Shown one piece after another: positions 43,330 through 51,641 of a stretch of 64,000 nt of DNA. Location: contig NZ_LMIW01000008.1 in NCBI RefSeq assembly GCF_001429185.1, positions 947,169 to 1,011,168 of the forward strand, given 5' to 3'. Every line of letters starts with the position of its first letter. Position 1 is the first letter of the stretch. The translations under genes were made by a program, and so were the position numbers. Under the pieces are notes generated by a model, which searched no databases, was not told the origin of the DNA, and saw only the letters and a program-made list of their open reading frames with translations. The DNA is from Terrabacter sp. Root85. GTDB taxonomy: Bacteria > Actinomycetota > Actinomycetes > Actinomycetales > Dermatophilaceae.

Positions 43330-43505
43330 ACCTCCATGGAACGCGCCGGCTCCGCACCCGACATCACTCCCCGGGGATGAAGCGGCAGGACGCTGCACGA
43401 TGGGTGGCGTCCACTGTTGGGTATCCAACCCGAGGACCGTGTCGCGAGCGCCGCCGCTCCCGGCACACACGAGACCGACTCATCCAGACCCAGGAGTGAC
43501 CTGCC

Positions 43506-43832
43506 TTGATCTTCATCACCGCGAAGTTCCCCGTGAAGCCCGAGCACGCCGACGACTGGCCCGAGATCTCCCGGGCCTTCACCGAGGCCACCCGCGCCGA
43601 GGACGGCTGCCTCTGGTTCGACTGGTCGCGCAGCCTCGACGACCCGACCGAGTACGTCCTCGTCGAGGCCTTCCGTGACGACGCCGCCGGAGGCGCCCAC
43701 GTGCAGAGCGACCACTTCCGCCAGGCCACCTCCGACCTGCCTGCCTACCTCTCGGCCACCCCGAGGATCGTCAACACGACGGTCGCCGGGACGCAGTGGT
43801 CCGAGCTCGGCGAGATGGCCGTCGACAAGTAG
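43506..43832 (+). CDS. Antibiotic biosynthesis monooxygenase (ABM) family protein
   Basis: A 108-residue protein of the ABM fold (dimeric ferredoxin-like), probably a quinol monooxygenase-type enzyme. IFITAKFPVKPEHADDW, EDGCLWFDWSRS and YVLVEAFRDDAAGGAHVQS are the characteristic strands and His-containing helix. The start is a TTG at 43506 with AGGAG nine bases upstream; no ATG or GTG precedes it in frame. It has no cofactor motif, as expected of cofactor-free ABM enzymes. It lies alone between the amidotransferase and the tRNA-Gly gene. Confidence 0.85.
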   Translation: MIFITAKFPVKPEHADDWPEISRAFTEATRAEDGCLWFDWSRSLDDPTEYVLVEAFRDDAAGGAHVQSDHFRQATSDLPAYLSATPRIVNTTVAGTQWSELGEMAVDK

Positions 43833-43867
43833 CCGAACGGCCACTCCGAGAGCGGGTTTCGGCGCAT

Positions 43868-43897
43868 TTCGCCAACCGGGTGACCGTCCGCTATGGT
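43868..43897 (+). promoter_or_regulatory. Promoter of the tRNA-Gly gene
   Basis: TATGGT at 43892-43897 is a good -10, and TTCGCC at 43868-43873 is a weak -35 with an 18-base spacer. The tRNA begins 43 bases further on. Confidence 0.45.
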
Positions 43898-43940
43898 CTA
43901 CCTCGCACCCACGGAGCCCCCGGCTCCGAGGGCCTGGCAG

Positions 43941-44013
43941 GCGGACGTAGCTCAGTTGGTAGAGCGCAACCTTGCCAAGGTTGAGGTCGCCGGTTCGAGC
44001 CCGGTCGTCCGCT
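43941..44013 (+). tRNA. tRNA-Gly (anticodon GCC)
   Basis: A complete cloverleaf: acceptor stem GCGGACG/CGTCCGC, D-loop with AGCTCAGTTGGTAGAGC, anticodon stem CAACC/GGTTG around loop TTGCCAA (anticodon GCC at 43974-43976), and T-arm GGTTCGAGCC. The discriminator is U at 44013. The genomic bases after it are CC then G, so the final A of CCA is added after transcription. Confidence 0.95.
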
Positions 44014-44018
44014 CCGTC

Positions 44019-44054
44019 GGAAGGGCCCGTCGACTCACGTCGGCGGGCCCTTCC
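44019..44054 (+). terminator. Intrinsic terminator after tRNA-Gly
   Basis: GGAAGGGCCCG at 44019-44029 pairs perfectly with CGGGCCCTTCC at 44044-44054 (11 bp stem, 14-base loop), six bases after the tRNA end. Confidence 0.85.
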
Positions 44055-44110
44055 GCACGTTGGGGGCGTATGCCGCCGGCCGGTTCACGCGCCGGAGATG
44101 GTCCGGTCCG

Positions 44111-44116
44111 TAGGCT
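44111..44116 (+). promoter_or_regulatory. -10 element of a leaderless promoter for the LigD-type polymerase
   Basis: TAGGCT is followed by seven bases and the ATG at 44124, with no Shine-Dalgarno sequence. Confidence 0.5.
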
Positions 44117-44123
44117 GTCGGCC

Positions 44124-45101
44124 ATGGCTGCGTCGAGCAAGGCCCCCGCCGTCGAGATCGAGGTCGGCGACCACACCGTGCGGCTGTCGAGCCCCGACCG
44201 CGTCTACTTCTCCCAGCGCGGCGAGACCAAGCGCGACCTCGTCGACTACTACCTGTCCGTCGGCCCCGGGATCGTCAACGCCCTGCGCGAGCGGCCGTGC
44301 ATGCTGCACCGCTTCCCCAAGGGCGTCGACGGGCCCAAGGTGCACCAGAAGCGGCTTCCCGCCGGGGCCCCGCCGTGGGTCGAGACCGTGCGTCTGCACT
44401 TCCCGCGCTACGGCCTCCACGCCGACGAGCTCTGCGTGACCCGTCTCGCCGACGTCATCTGGGCGGTGCAGATGTCGACGGTCGAGTTCCACCCGTGGAA
44501 CAGCCGTCGCGCCGACACCGAGAGCCCCGACGAGTGGCGCATCGACCTCGACCCGATGCCCGAGTGTGGCTTCGAGAAGGTGCGGCGGGCCGCGGCCACG
44601 ACCCACGAGATCCTCGACGACCTCGGCGCCGTCGGCTGGCCCAAGACCTCGGGCGGCTCCGGCCTGCACGTCTACGTCCGGATCGCCCCCGACTGGGGGT
44701 TCAAGGACGTGCGCCGCGGCGCGCTGGCGTTCGCCCGCGAGGTCGAGCGGCGGCTGCCCGACGACGTGACGACGACGTGGTGGCGCAAGGACCGGTCGCC
44801 GAAGGACCTCTTCGTCGACTACAACCAGAACGCGCGTGACCACACCATCGCAGCGGCCTACAGCGTCCGGGGCAACCCGCGCGGCACCGTCTCGGCCCCG
44901 CTGGCGTGGGACGAGATCGCCGACGCCGAACCGCAGGACTTCACCATCGCCACCATGCCCGAGCGCTTCGCCCGCCTCGGTGACCTGCATGCCGGCATCG
45001 ACGACGCCGTCTTCGACTTCAGCACGCTGCTCGAGTGGGCCGACCGCGACGAGCGCGACGGCAACGACGTGCCCCCCGAGCCCGACGACGCGGGGGCCTG
45101 A
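44124..45101 (+). CDS. LigD-type polymerase/primase domain protein
   Basis: A 325-residue stand-alone polymerase domain of the archaeo-eukaryotic primase family as found in bacterial NHEJ LigD. RIDLDPMPECGFEKVR carries the metal-binding Asp pair, KTSGGSGLHVYVRI the nucleotide-binding Ser/His, and DLFVDYNQNARDHTIAAAYS the third Asp. LPAGAPPWVETV and VIWAVQMSTVEFHPW are family blocks. It would insert nucleotides or ribonucleotides at double-strand breaks. No ligase, nuclease or Ku gene is in this window. A leaderless promoter fits the ATG at 44124. The C-terminal tail is acidic. Confidence 0.9.
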   Translation: MAASSKAPAVEIEVGDHTVRLSSPDRVYFSQRGETKRDLVDYYLSVGPGIVNALRERPCMLHRFPKGVDGPKVHQKRLPAGAPPWVETVRLHFPRYGLHADELCVTRLADVIWAVQMSTVEFHPWNSRRADTESPDEWRIDLDPMPECGFEKVRRAAATTHEILDDLGAVGWPKTSGGSGLHVYVRIAPDWGFKDVRRGALAFAREVERRLPDDVTTTWWRKDRSPKDLFVDYNQNARDHTIAAAYSVRGNPRGTVSAPLAWDEIADAEPQDFTIATMPERFARLGDLHAGIDDAVFDFSTLLEWADRDERDGNDVPPEPDDAGA

Positions 45102-45233
45102 CCCATCCGCGTGGTCCACGGCGCCGAACCACCGTCACGACGCACAGCGACGACGCTGCACCCTGCCGCCGCACGCCCGCTCGACCACCGATTCGCAGTT
45201 CGGGGGCTCCACGGGTGAGGATCGGAGTGACGC

Positions 45234-45737
45234 ATGACCACCAGAGGAGACACCGTGACCGTCCTGCACGACTTCAAGGCCACCTCCATCGACGGCGGGG
45301 AGGTGTCGCTGGGCGAGTACGCCGGTGACGTCGTCCTCGTCGTCAACACCGCCAGCGAGTGCGGTTACACCCCGCAGCTCGGCGGCCTCGAGCAGCTCTA
45401 CGAGACCTACCGCGCCCAGGGCCTGACGGTCCTCGGCTTCCCGTGCAACCAGTTCGGCGGTCAGGACCCGGGCAGCGACGAGGAGATCGGCGCCTTCTGC
45501 CAGAAGAACTACGGCGTCACCTTCCCGATGTTCTCGAAGGTCGACGTCAACGGCGCGGACGAGCACCCCGTCTACACGTGGCTCAAGTCCGAGAAGGGCG
45601 GCCTGCTCGGCAAGAAGATCAAGTGGAACTTCACGAAGTTCCTCGTCGCCCGCGACGGCACGGTCATCGGCCGCTACTCACCGACGACCGACCCCGCCGA
45701 CCTCGCCGGCGACATCGAGAAGGCCCTCTCCGCCTAG
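45234..45737 (+). CDS. Glutathione peroxidase family (thiol) peroxidase
   Basis: A 167-residue Cys-type GPx. NTASECGYTPQLGGLEQL contains the peroxidatic Cys in place of selenocysteine, FPCNQFGGQDPG holds the catalytic Gln and the resolving Cys region, and IKWNFTKFLVARDG the Trp-Asn-Phe triad. In actinobacteria lacking glutathione these enzymes usually use thioredoxin or mycothiol systems. Two starts are possible: ATG 45234 (GGAG upstream) or GTG 45255, seven codons later, with AGAGGAG at ideal spacing. The pabB promoter lies a few bases downstream of its stop. Confidence 0.92.
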   Translation: MTTRGDTVTVLHDFKATSIDGGEVSLGEYAGDVVLVVNTASECGYTPQLGGLEQLYETYRAQGLTVLGFPCNQFGGQDPGSDEEIGAFCQKNYGVTFPMFSKVDVNGADEHPVYTWLKSEKGGLLGKKIKWNFTKFLVARDGTVIGRYSPTTDPADLAGDIEKALSA

Positions 45738-45741
45738 GCCC

Positions 45742-45747
45742 TACGAT
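45742..45747 (+). promoter_or_regulatory. -10 element of a leaderless promoter for pabB
   Basis: TACGAT is followed by six bases (CTGCGG) and the GTG at 45754. It lies just after the peroxidase stop. Confidence 0.5.
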
Positions 45748-45753
45748 CTGCGG

Positions 45754-46806
45754 GTGGACCACGCCCGCTTCGCCGACCGGGACGCCCGCGGTGTCGTCGA
45801 CGTCCGCCACGGCCACGAAGCCCTCGACGCGATGACGCGCGAGGGCTTCTGGGCCGTCGTGGCCACCTTCGAGGGTGCCGTGACCGCTGTGCGGTTCGCC
45901 GAGGTCACCCCGAGGGCGTATGCCGCCGGGCCGGCCGCCGCGGCCACCCGGGCGTCCGCTGTGGCGTGGCAGCCCCTCGACCGCCACTGGCACTCGTCAC
46001 TCGACCGGACGGCATACGTCGGCGTCGTGCGCGAGGTGCGTGAGCGCATCGCGTCCGGGACCGTCTACCAGGTCAACGTCTGCCGCGTGCTCAGCCACGA
46101 GCTGCCCGACGACGCCGACCTCGACGGGCTCGATGCCCTTCTGCGACAGGGCAACCCGGCGCCGCATGCCGCGCGGGTCCGGTGCGATGAGGCAGGCCTC
46201 GACGTCGTCAGCGCGTCGCCGGAGCTCTTCCTCGGGCGACGCGGCGCGTCCCTCGTGACCCGCCCCATCAAGGGCACCGCCGCGACCGCCGAGCAGATGC
46301 TGCCCAAGGACTACGCCGAGAACGTCATGATCGTCGACCTCATGCGCAACGACCTGTCGGGTGTCTGCGAGCCCGGGACCGTCTCCGTCGACGAGCTCTG
46401 CACGATCGAGGCCCACCCGGGCCTCGTGCACCTCGTCTCGACGGTCAGCGGGCACCTGCGTGAGGAGGTGGGATGGGCAGACGTCTTCACGGCCGCCTAC
46501 CCGCCGGGGTCGGTCTCCGGGGCGCCGAAGTCCAGCGCGCTCACAGCGATCCGGGACCTCGAGACGGTGCCCCGCGGCCCGTACTGCGGCGCGGTCGGCT
46601 GGGTCGACGCCGACGCCCGGGAGGCAGACCTCGCCGTCGGCATCCGGACCTTCTGGGCCGAGCGCGACGAGGTGGGTCGGCGGTGGCTGCGGTTCGGCAC
46701 GGGTGCCGGCATCACGTGGCACTCCGACCCCGAGGGGGAGTGGGCCGAGACCGAGCTCAAGGCGGCCCGCCTCATCGGGCTCGCCGCCGGCACTGTGACA
46801 CCATGA
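45754..46806 (+). CDS. pabB: Aminodeoxychorismate synthase component I (PabB-like, chorismate-binding)
   Basis: A 350-residue chorismate-binding enzyme. RPIKGTAATAEQMLPKDYAE, NVMIVDLMRNDLSGVCEPGT, GSVSGAPKSSALTAIRDLE and GPYCGAVGWVDAD are the anthranilate/PABA synthase signatures. The short N-terminal domain is typical of actinobacterial PabB; YQVNVCRVLSHEL lies near residue 105. It would make 4-amino-4-deoxychorismate for folate. The lyase gene follows 52 bases downstream, so assignment to PABA rather than anthranilate or isochorismate is well supported by context. No glutamine amidotransferase (PabA) subunit is adjacent. The start is a leaderless-type GTG at 45754. Confidence 0.9.
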   Translation: MDHARFADRDARGVVDVRHGHEALDAMTREGFWAVVATFEGAVTAVRFAEVTPRAYAAGPAAAATRASAVAWQPLDRHWHSSLDRTAYVGVVREVRERIASGTVYQVNVCRVLSHELPDDADLDGLDALLRQGNPAPHAARVRCDEAGLDVVSASPELFLGRRGASLVTRPIKGTAATAEQMLPKDYAENVMIVDLMRNDLSGVCEPGTVSVDELCTIEAHPGLVHLVSTVSGHLREEVGWADVFTAAYPPGSVSGAPKSSALTAIRDLETVPRGPYCGAVGWVDADAREADLAVGIRTFWAERDEVGRRWLRFGTGAGITWHSDPEGEWAETELKAARLIGLAAGTVTP

Positions 46807-46858
46807 GAGCTCCCGTCGGGCGCCTTCCGGGCGGCCGCCGAGCCACCAGGAAGGGACC

Positions 46859-47704
46859 ATGAGCACGACCACGCGTGTCTGGGTCAACGGCGACCTCGTC
46901 GACCCGACCGGCCCCTCCGTCTCCGCGCTCGACCACTCGGTCACGGTCGGTGACGGCGTCTTCGAGACCGCCAAGATCGCCTCCGGCGTCCCCTTCGCGC
47001 TGACGCGACACCACCGACGCCTCGAGCGGTCGGCCACCGGGCTCGGCCTGCCGCCCCTCGACCTCGCCGTCGTCGACAAGGGTGTGGCCGCGGTCCTCGA
47101 CGGGCCCGCCATCGACTTCGGGCGGCTGCGCTACAGCGTCACGGGCGGCGTCGGGCCGCTCGGGTCCGACCGCGACGACACGGCGCTGACCTACATCGTC
47201 CTCGCGGCGCCGCAGCCACTCCCGCCGTCGAGCGGGAAGCTCACCGTCGTCCCGTGGACCCGCAACGAACGCTCAGCCGTCGTCGGGCTCAAGACGACGT
47301 CGTACGCGGAGAACGTCGTCGCCTTCGCCCGTGCCAAGCAGGTGGGCGCCGTCGAGGCCGTCTTCGGCAACACCCGAGGCGAGCTCTGCGAGTGCACCGG
47401 GAGCAACGTCTTCGTCGTCGTCGACGGCGTCGTGCTGACACCGCCGGCCGAGTCCGGCCTGCTGCTCGGCATCACCCGCGAGCTCACCATCGAGTGGGGC
47501 CGCGCCGCCGGCCTCGAGATCCGCGAGGAGACCCTGCCGCTCGACGTGCTCCGCAGCGCCGACGAGGTCTTCATCACCAGCTCGACCAAGGACGTCCTGC
47601 CCGTCCACGCCGTCGACGACCGGGACCTGTCCGCCGACCGCCCCGTCACGACCGAGCTGCAGCGGGTCTTCCGCAGCAACGCCGAGCGGGACAGCGACCC
47701 GTGA
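46859..47704 (+). CDS. pabC: Aminodeoxychorismate lyase (PabC-like, class IV aminotransferase)
   Basis: A 281-residue PLP enzyme of fold type IV. TVGDGVFETAKIASGVPFAL, RLRYSVTGG, VGLKTTSYAENVVAFARAK (PLP Lys) and NTRGELCECTGSNVF are the class IV blocks, and GLLLGITRELTIEWGR follows. It would split aminodeoxychorismate into pyruvate and PABA. D-amino-acid and branched-chain aminotransferases share the fold, but the position behind pabB supports PabC. The ATG at 46859 has AGGAAGGGACC upstream. Its TGA overlaps the GTG of the next gene (GTGA). Confidence 0.9.
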   Translation: MSTTTRVWVNGDLVDPTGPSVSALDHSVTVGDGVFETAKIASGVPFALTRHHRRLERSATGLGLPPLDLAVVDKGVAAVLDGPAIDFGRLRYSVTGGVGPLGSDRDDTALTYIVLAAPQPLPPSSGKLTVVPWTRNERSAVVGLKTTSYAENVVAFARAKQVGAVEAVFGNTRGELCECTGSNVFVVVDGVVLTPPAESGLLLGITRELTIEWGRAAGLEIREETLPLDVLRSADEVFITSSTKDVLPVHAVDDRDLSADRPVTTELQRVFRSNAERDSDP

Positions 47705-48174
47705 CCGGGGAGGACCGCACCCGCGACGAGACGCCCGTCGACTACTCCGACCCCAACGTCACGCTCGACGCGAGCGAGGATCGCTGGCCCTGGCGGGCAC
47801 GCCTGCGCCGCAACCGCATCACCCACGTCATCTGGCGCACGGCCGTCGGCGTCGTCGGCGGCGTCGTGACGATCGGTGGCCTCATCATGGTCCCGGCGCC
47901 CGGGCCCGGCTGGCTCGTCGTCTTCTTCGGCCTGCTCATCCTCGCGAGCGAGTTCGAGTTCGCCCAACGCTGGCTCGACTTCGCCAAGCGCCACGTCAGC
48001 CGCTGGAACGACTGGATCATGGACCAGGCGATCTGGGTGCGCGGTCTCGTCGCCCTCGGCACCCTGCTCATCGTGTGGGGCGTCATCTGGGGCTACCTCG
48101 CGTGGGCGGGCATCCCGCAGTTCGTGCCCCAGTGGGCCGAGCAGCTGCTGACTCAGGTGCCCGGCGTCGACTGA
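47701..48174 (+). CDS. PGPGW-type (TIGR02611-like) membrane protein
   Basis: A 157-residue protein from GTG 47701, overlapping the pabC stop by four bases. Three membrane helices are visible: VIWRTAVGVVGGVVTIGGLI, then GWLVVFFGLLILASEF, and GLVALGTLLIVWGVIWGYL. The loop PAPGPGWLVV is the PGPGW signature of a small membrane family of unknown function. The N-terminal 40 residues are acidic then Arg-rich. Overlap with pabC implies coexpression, but a folate role is not evident. The tRNA-Val gene follows after about 100 bases. Confidence 0.85.
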   Translation: MTGEDRTRDETPVDYSDPNVTLDASEDRWPWRARLRRNRITHVIWRTAVGVVGGVVTIGGLIMVPAPGPGWLVVFFGLLILASEFEFAQRWLDFAKRHVSRWNDWIMDQAIWVRGLVALGTLLIVWGVIWGYLAWAGIPQFVPQWAEQLLTQVPGVD

Positions 48175-48279
48175 CCCGCGCCTCGCGAGGGGCGATTACC
48201 GTGACCGCGCCACCACCGGCTATTGTTTCCCTCCGTCACCCCGACGCCAGCCGGACAGCACGTCGGCACAGGGGTGCCC

Positions 48280-48353
48280 GGACGTGTAGCTCAGCTGGTT
48301 AGAGCGCTCGCTTCACACGCGAGAGGTCAGGGGTTCGAGTCCCTTCACGTCCA
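48280..48353 (+). tRNA. tRNA-Val (anticodon CAC)
   Basis: A complete cloverleaf with acceptor stem GGACGTG/CACGTCC, D-arm AGCTCAGCTGGTTAGAGC, anticodon stem CTCGC/GCGAG around loop TTCACAC (anticodon CAC at 48314-48316) and T-arm GGGTTCGAGTCCC. The discriminator is A at 48353; full CCA is not encoded. A -10-like TATTGT lies at 48221-48226. Confidence 0.95.
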
Positions 48354-48374
48354 CCGACCGACGAACATTGGGGC

Positions 48375-48398
48375 GAGCCGTCCACGGAACGACGGCTC
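48375..48398 (+). terminator. Terminator hairpin after tRNA-Val
   Basis: GAGCCGTC at 48375-48382 pairs with GACGGCTC at 48391-48398 around an eight-base loop, 21 bases after the tRNA. Confidence 0.6.
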
Positions 48399-48442
48399 CG
48401 ACGAACCGGATGAAGCACGGGGACGGGCACTCGCCTCGCCTG

Positions 48443-48448
48443 TAGGCT
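48443..48448 (+). promoter_or_regulatory. -10 element upstream of the SulP operon leader ORF
   Basis: TAGGCT is followed by six bases (CCACCT) and a GTG at 48455 that opens a 26-codon ORF. The same hexamer precedes the LigD-type gene. Confidence 0.45.
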
Positions 48449-48454
48449 CCACCT

Positions 48455-48535
48455 GTGAACGCTCTTCACGCGGGACGAGACCGCTCGGGCGCAGGCCGAG
48501 CCGGCCGCGGCATGCGCACCCAGAACCTCGGCTGA
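48455..48535 (+). CDS. Candidate leaderless leader peptide (26 aa) of the SulP operon
   Basis: GTG 48455 opens a 26-codon ORF ending in TGA at 48533-48535, two bases before the GTG of the SulP gene. The peptide is Arg/Gly-rich and ends MRTQNLG; it has no cysteine run. The TANNNT element six bases upstream would place the transcript start at the GTG, making this ORF leaderless. If translated, ribosomes ending there could reinitiate on SulP, which has no clear Shine-Dalgarno of its own. A chance ORF of this size is possible. Confidence 0.4.
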   Translation: MNALHAGRDRSGAGRAGRGMRTQNLG

Positions 48536-48537
48536 CC

Positions 48538-50289
48538 GTGGCCGCGCCCACCGACCGACCTGATGTCGGAGAGCGCACGTGGAAGGAGCACGTCCCCGGT
48601 CTGCGACTGGTGCGCTCCTACGAGCGGTCCTGGCTGCCGAAGGACGTCGTCGCCGGTCTGGTCCTGTCCGCGTTGTTGGTGCCGCAGGGAATGGCCTATG
48701 CACAGCTCGCCGGGCTGCCGCCCGTCACGGGGTTGTACACCTCCATCCTGTGCCTGATCGGCTATGCGGTCTTCGGGCCCTCGCGGGTCCTCGTGCTGGG
48801 ACCGGACTCGTCGCTGGGACCCATGATCGCGGCGACGATCCTTCCCCTCCTGCTCGCCGGTGGAGACCCTGCCCGAGCCGTCGCGCTCGCGTCGATGCTG
48901 GCGATCATCGTCGGCGTCGTCATGGTCGTCGCGGGACTGGCCCGGTTCGGCTTCGTCGCTGACCTGCTGTCGAAGCCGACCCAGATCGGCTACATGAACG
49001 GGCTGGCGCTGACGATCATCGTCGGCCAGCTACCCAAGCTCTTCGGCTTCTCCACCGACGCGAGCGGTCTCGTGGCCGAGGCGAACGCCTTCCTGTCCGG
49101 GCTGTTCACGGGCTCGGCCAACCGTACGGCGGCCGTCATCGGGGTCAGTGCCCTGGCCGGCATCCTGCTCCTGAACAGGTTCATCCCCAAGGTCCCGAGC
49201 GTGCTGGTGATCGTGGTGCTGACCGCTCTCCTGGTCAAGGGGTTCGAGCTCCAGGCCCACGGGGTCGACACGGTCGGGGTCCTCCCACAGGGCCTGCCGA
49301 CGTTCACCATCCCGCAGGTGGGCTGGGGCGACGTCCCGCCCCTCTTCCTCGGGGCGCTGGCCATCGCGGTCGTCGCTCTCGCCGACACGATGTCCACCGC
49401 CTCGGCCTTCGCGGCCCGCCAGGGCGAACGCGTCCAGGGAAACCAGGAGATGATCGGCATCGGAGCAGCCAACATCGCGGCCGGCGCGTTCCAGGGCTTC
49501 CCGGTCAGCACCAGCGGTTCGCGGACCGCGGTGGCGGAACAGGCCGGCTCGCGGTCCCAGGTCACCGGGGTGGTCGGCGCCGCCGTGATCGCCGCCGTCC
49601 TGCTCTTCGCCAACGCCCTCATGCAGTACGTGCCCCAACCCACGCTCGGGGCCATCGTCATCGCGGCGGCCGTGTCCCTGACCGACGTCGCCGGCACTCG
49701 TCGGCTCTGGTTGCAGCGCCGGACGGAGTTCCTCCTGTCCCTCATCGCCCTGCTCGGTGTGGCCCTCCTCGGGGTGCTGCCCGGCATCCTCATCGCGGTA
49801 GGTCTGTCCATCCTCAATGTCTTCCGCCGCACCTGGTGGCCGCACCAGGCCGAGCTCGGGCGCGTCGAGGGGGTTGCGGGACTGCACGACACCGAGAGCT
49901 ACCCGGGCGCGGAGCGGTTGCCCGGGCTGGTCGTCTATCGGTTCGACGCGCCGCTCATCTTCGCCAATGCCAGGGGCTTCGGCGAGAACGTGCGCGCGAT
50001 GGTCGACGACGACCCCGCGCTGCGCTGGATCGTCGTCGCCGCCGAGCCGATCACGGACGTCGACACGACGGCCTCGGACATGCTGGAGGACCTCGACACG
50101 TGGCTGAACGAGCGTGGGGTGTCTCTCGTCTTTGCGGAGATGAAGGATCCGGTGCGTGCGAAGATCGAGCGGTACGAGCTGACCCGCACCATCTCCCCGG
50201 AGCACTTCCTCCCGACGGTCGACGAGGCCGTCGCCGAGTTCCGGCGCCAGACCGGTGCCAGCTGGCGCTCTCCGAAGGAGCCGGCATGA
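48538..50289 (+). CDS. SulP family anion transporter with STAS domain
   Basis: A 583-residue SLC26/SulP carrier from GTG 48538. VVAGLVLSALLVPQGMAYAQ is the SulP signature in the first helix, SRVLVLGPDSSLGPMIAA the substrate-binding loop, and FPVSTSGSRTAVAEQAGSRS the conserved helix-10 region. About 14 membrane segments are followed by a STAS domain (about 440-560; LIFANARGFGENVRAM, DVDTTASDMLEDL). Substrates of the family include sulfate, bicarbonate and dicarboxylates. Its stop overlaps the start of the diacylglycerol kinase gene (ATGA at 50286-50289). Sulfate starvation genes are not adjacent, so bicarbonate is as likely as sulfate. Confidence 0.9.
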   Translation: MAAPTDRPDVGERTWKEHVPGLRLVRSYERSWLPKDVVAGLVLSALLVPQGMAYAQLAGLPPVTGLYTSILCLIGYAVFGPSRVLVLGPDSSLGPMIAATILPLLLAGGDPARAVALASMLAIIVGVVMVVAGLARFGFVADLLSKPTQIGYMNGLALTIIVGQLPKLFGFSTDASGLVAEANAFLSGLFTGSANRTAAVIGVSALAGILLLNRFIPKVPSVLVIVVLTALLVKGFELQAHGVDTVGVLPQGLPTFTIPQVGWGDVPPLFLGALAIAVVALADTMSTASAFAARQGERVQGNQEMIGIGAANIAAGAFQGFPVSTSGSRTAVAEQAGSRSQVTGVVGAAVIAAVLLFANALMQYVPQPTLGAIVIAAAVSLTDVAGTRRLWLQRRTEFLLSLIALLGVALLGVLPGILIAVGLSILNVFRRTWWPHQAELGRVEGVAGLHDTESYPGAERLPGLVVYRFDAPLIFANARGFGENVRAMVDDDPALRWIVVAAEPITDVDTTASDMLEDLDTWLNERGVSLVFAEMKDPVRAKIERYELTRTISPEHFLPTVDEAVAEFRRQTGASWRSPKEPA

Positions 50290-51641
50290 CGACGTCCGAC
50301 AGTGGCGGCAGACGCAGCGCCGCTCGCAGAGCCTCGGCAGCACTCGCGCTGACAGCGTTCGCGGCCGCCTTGCTGTTCCTCGCGGTCGTCTCCATCCGCC
50401 GCTGGGACGTCCTGCTGGCCAGTGTGGTCTCGCTCGGGGTAGCGGTGGTGGCCGCGTGGTACGTCGTGTCCCGCAGGGGCGCCGTCCGAGCAGCTGCCGC
50501 TGCGCTCGGGGCCATCGCCCTGGTCGGCTTCGTCGCGGTGATCCTCGCGAGCCAGAGCGGTCGTGTGCTGGCGGTCGGGCTCGCACTCGCCGCGGTCTCC
50601 ACCGCAGCGGCCGGCTACGCACTCGCCCCGACAGCCCAGGCCGACGACGCCGAGGCCGCACCCAGGGCGAGGCAGGCGGTCCTCATCATGAACCCGCGGT
50701 CCGGCGGGGGCAAGGTCGAGCGTTTCGGCCTCGTCGACCTCTGCCGGCAGCGTGGTGTCGAGCCGTATGTCCTGACCCCCGGCGACGACCTGCGAGCAGT
50801 GGCCGAGGACGCGGTCGCCCGCGGCGCGGATCTGCTGGGGATGGCCGGAGGGGACGGCTCACTTGCGCTCGTCGCCTCGATCGCGAGTCGGCACGGTCTT
50901 CCCTTCGTCGTCGTGCCCGCGGGGACGCGCAACCACTTCGCGCTCGACCTGGGCATCGACCGCGAAGACGTGCCCGGTGCGCTGGATGCCTTCGACGACG
51001 GAGTCGACACGAGGGTCGACCTCGCTGAGATCAACGGGCGCGTCTTCGTCAACAACGCGTCGATGGGCGTCTACGCCAAGGTCGTGCAGTCGGCGGACTA
51101 CCGGGACGCGAAGGTGCAGACCGCCTCGGCCCTGCTGCCCGACATGCTCGGACCCGGGGCCCACGCTCTCGACCTGCACTACACGCTGCCCTCCGGTGAG
51201 GAGGCGGTTCCGGGTCAGCTGCTGCTGGTGTCCAACAACCCCTACGATCTCGCTCACCTCCGCGGCGGGGGCACGCGAGAGCGGCTCGACAGCGGCGTGC
51301 TCGGGGTGGTCTCGCTGCGAGTCGGCTCGGCGGCGGACGCCGAGAAGCTCGCCGCCCTGGAGATGACCGGTCAGGTCCAGCGTTTCTCCGGGTGGGATGA
51401 GTGGACGGCGTCCGAGTTCGACGTGCGCTCTGCGGGGCGCGTGGAGGTCGGCGTCGATGGCGAGGCCCTGGTCCTCGACTCCCCGTTGCGCTTCACCATC
51501 CGCCCCGGCGCGGTCACGGTCCGACTTCCGCGCGCGGCTCTTCGACGATCGCGTGCTGCGCGCCCCGCACGCATCACTGCCAGGTCGACACTCGCTGCGC
51601 TCTGGCAGGTTGCGACCGGGCGGGAAGCGGGGGCCGGATGA
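50286..51641 (+). CDS. Membrane-anchored diacylglycerol kinase-family lipid kinase
   Basis: A 451-residue protein. Residues 15-115 hold four membrane helices; residues about 125-430 are a DAGK catalytic domain: VLIMNPRSGGGKVERF (nucleotide loop), GMAGGDGSLALVAS (GGDGT-like motif) and VVPAGTRNHFALDLGI. It would phosphorylate a lipid such as diacylglycerol. The ATG overlaps the SulP stop and its own stop overlaps the next ATG, so the three genes are tightly coupled. The following gene encodes a PAP2 phosphatase, which could reverse or complement the reaction. Confidence 0.88.
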   Translation: MTTSDSGGRRSAARRASAALALTAFAAALLFLAVVSIRRWDVLLASVVSLGVAVVAAWYVVSRRGAVRAAAAALGAIALVGFVAVILASQSGRVLAVGLALAAVSTAAAGYALAPTAQADDAEAAPRARQAVLIMNPRSGGGKVERFGLVDLCRQRGVEPYVLTPGDDLRAVAEDAVARGADLLGMAGGDGSLALVASIASRHGLPFVVVPAGTRNHFALDLGIDREDVPGALDAFDDGVDTRVDLAEINGRVFVNNASMGVYAKVVQSADYRDAKVQTASALLPDMLGPGAHALDLHYTLPSGEEAVPGQLLLVSNNPYDLAHLRGGGTRERLDSGVLGVVSLRVGSAADAEKLAALEMTGQVQRFSGWDEWTASEFDVRSAGRVEVGVDGEALVLDSPLRFTIRPGAVTVRLPRAALRRSRAARPARITARSTLAALWQVATGREAGAG

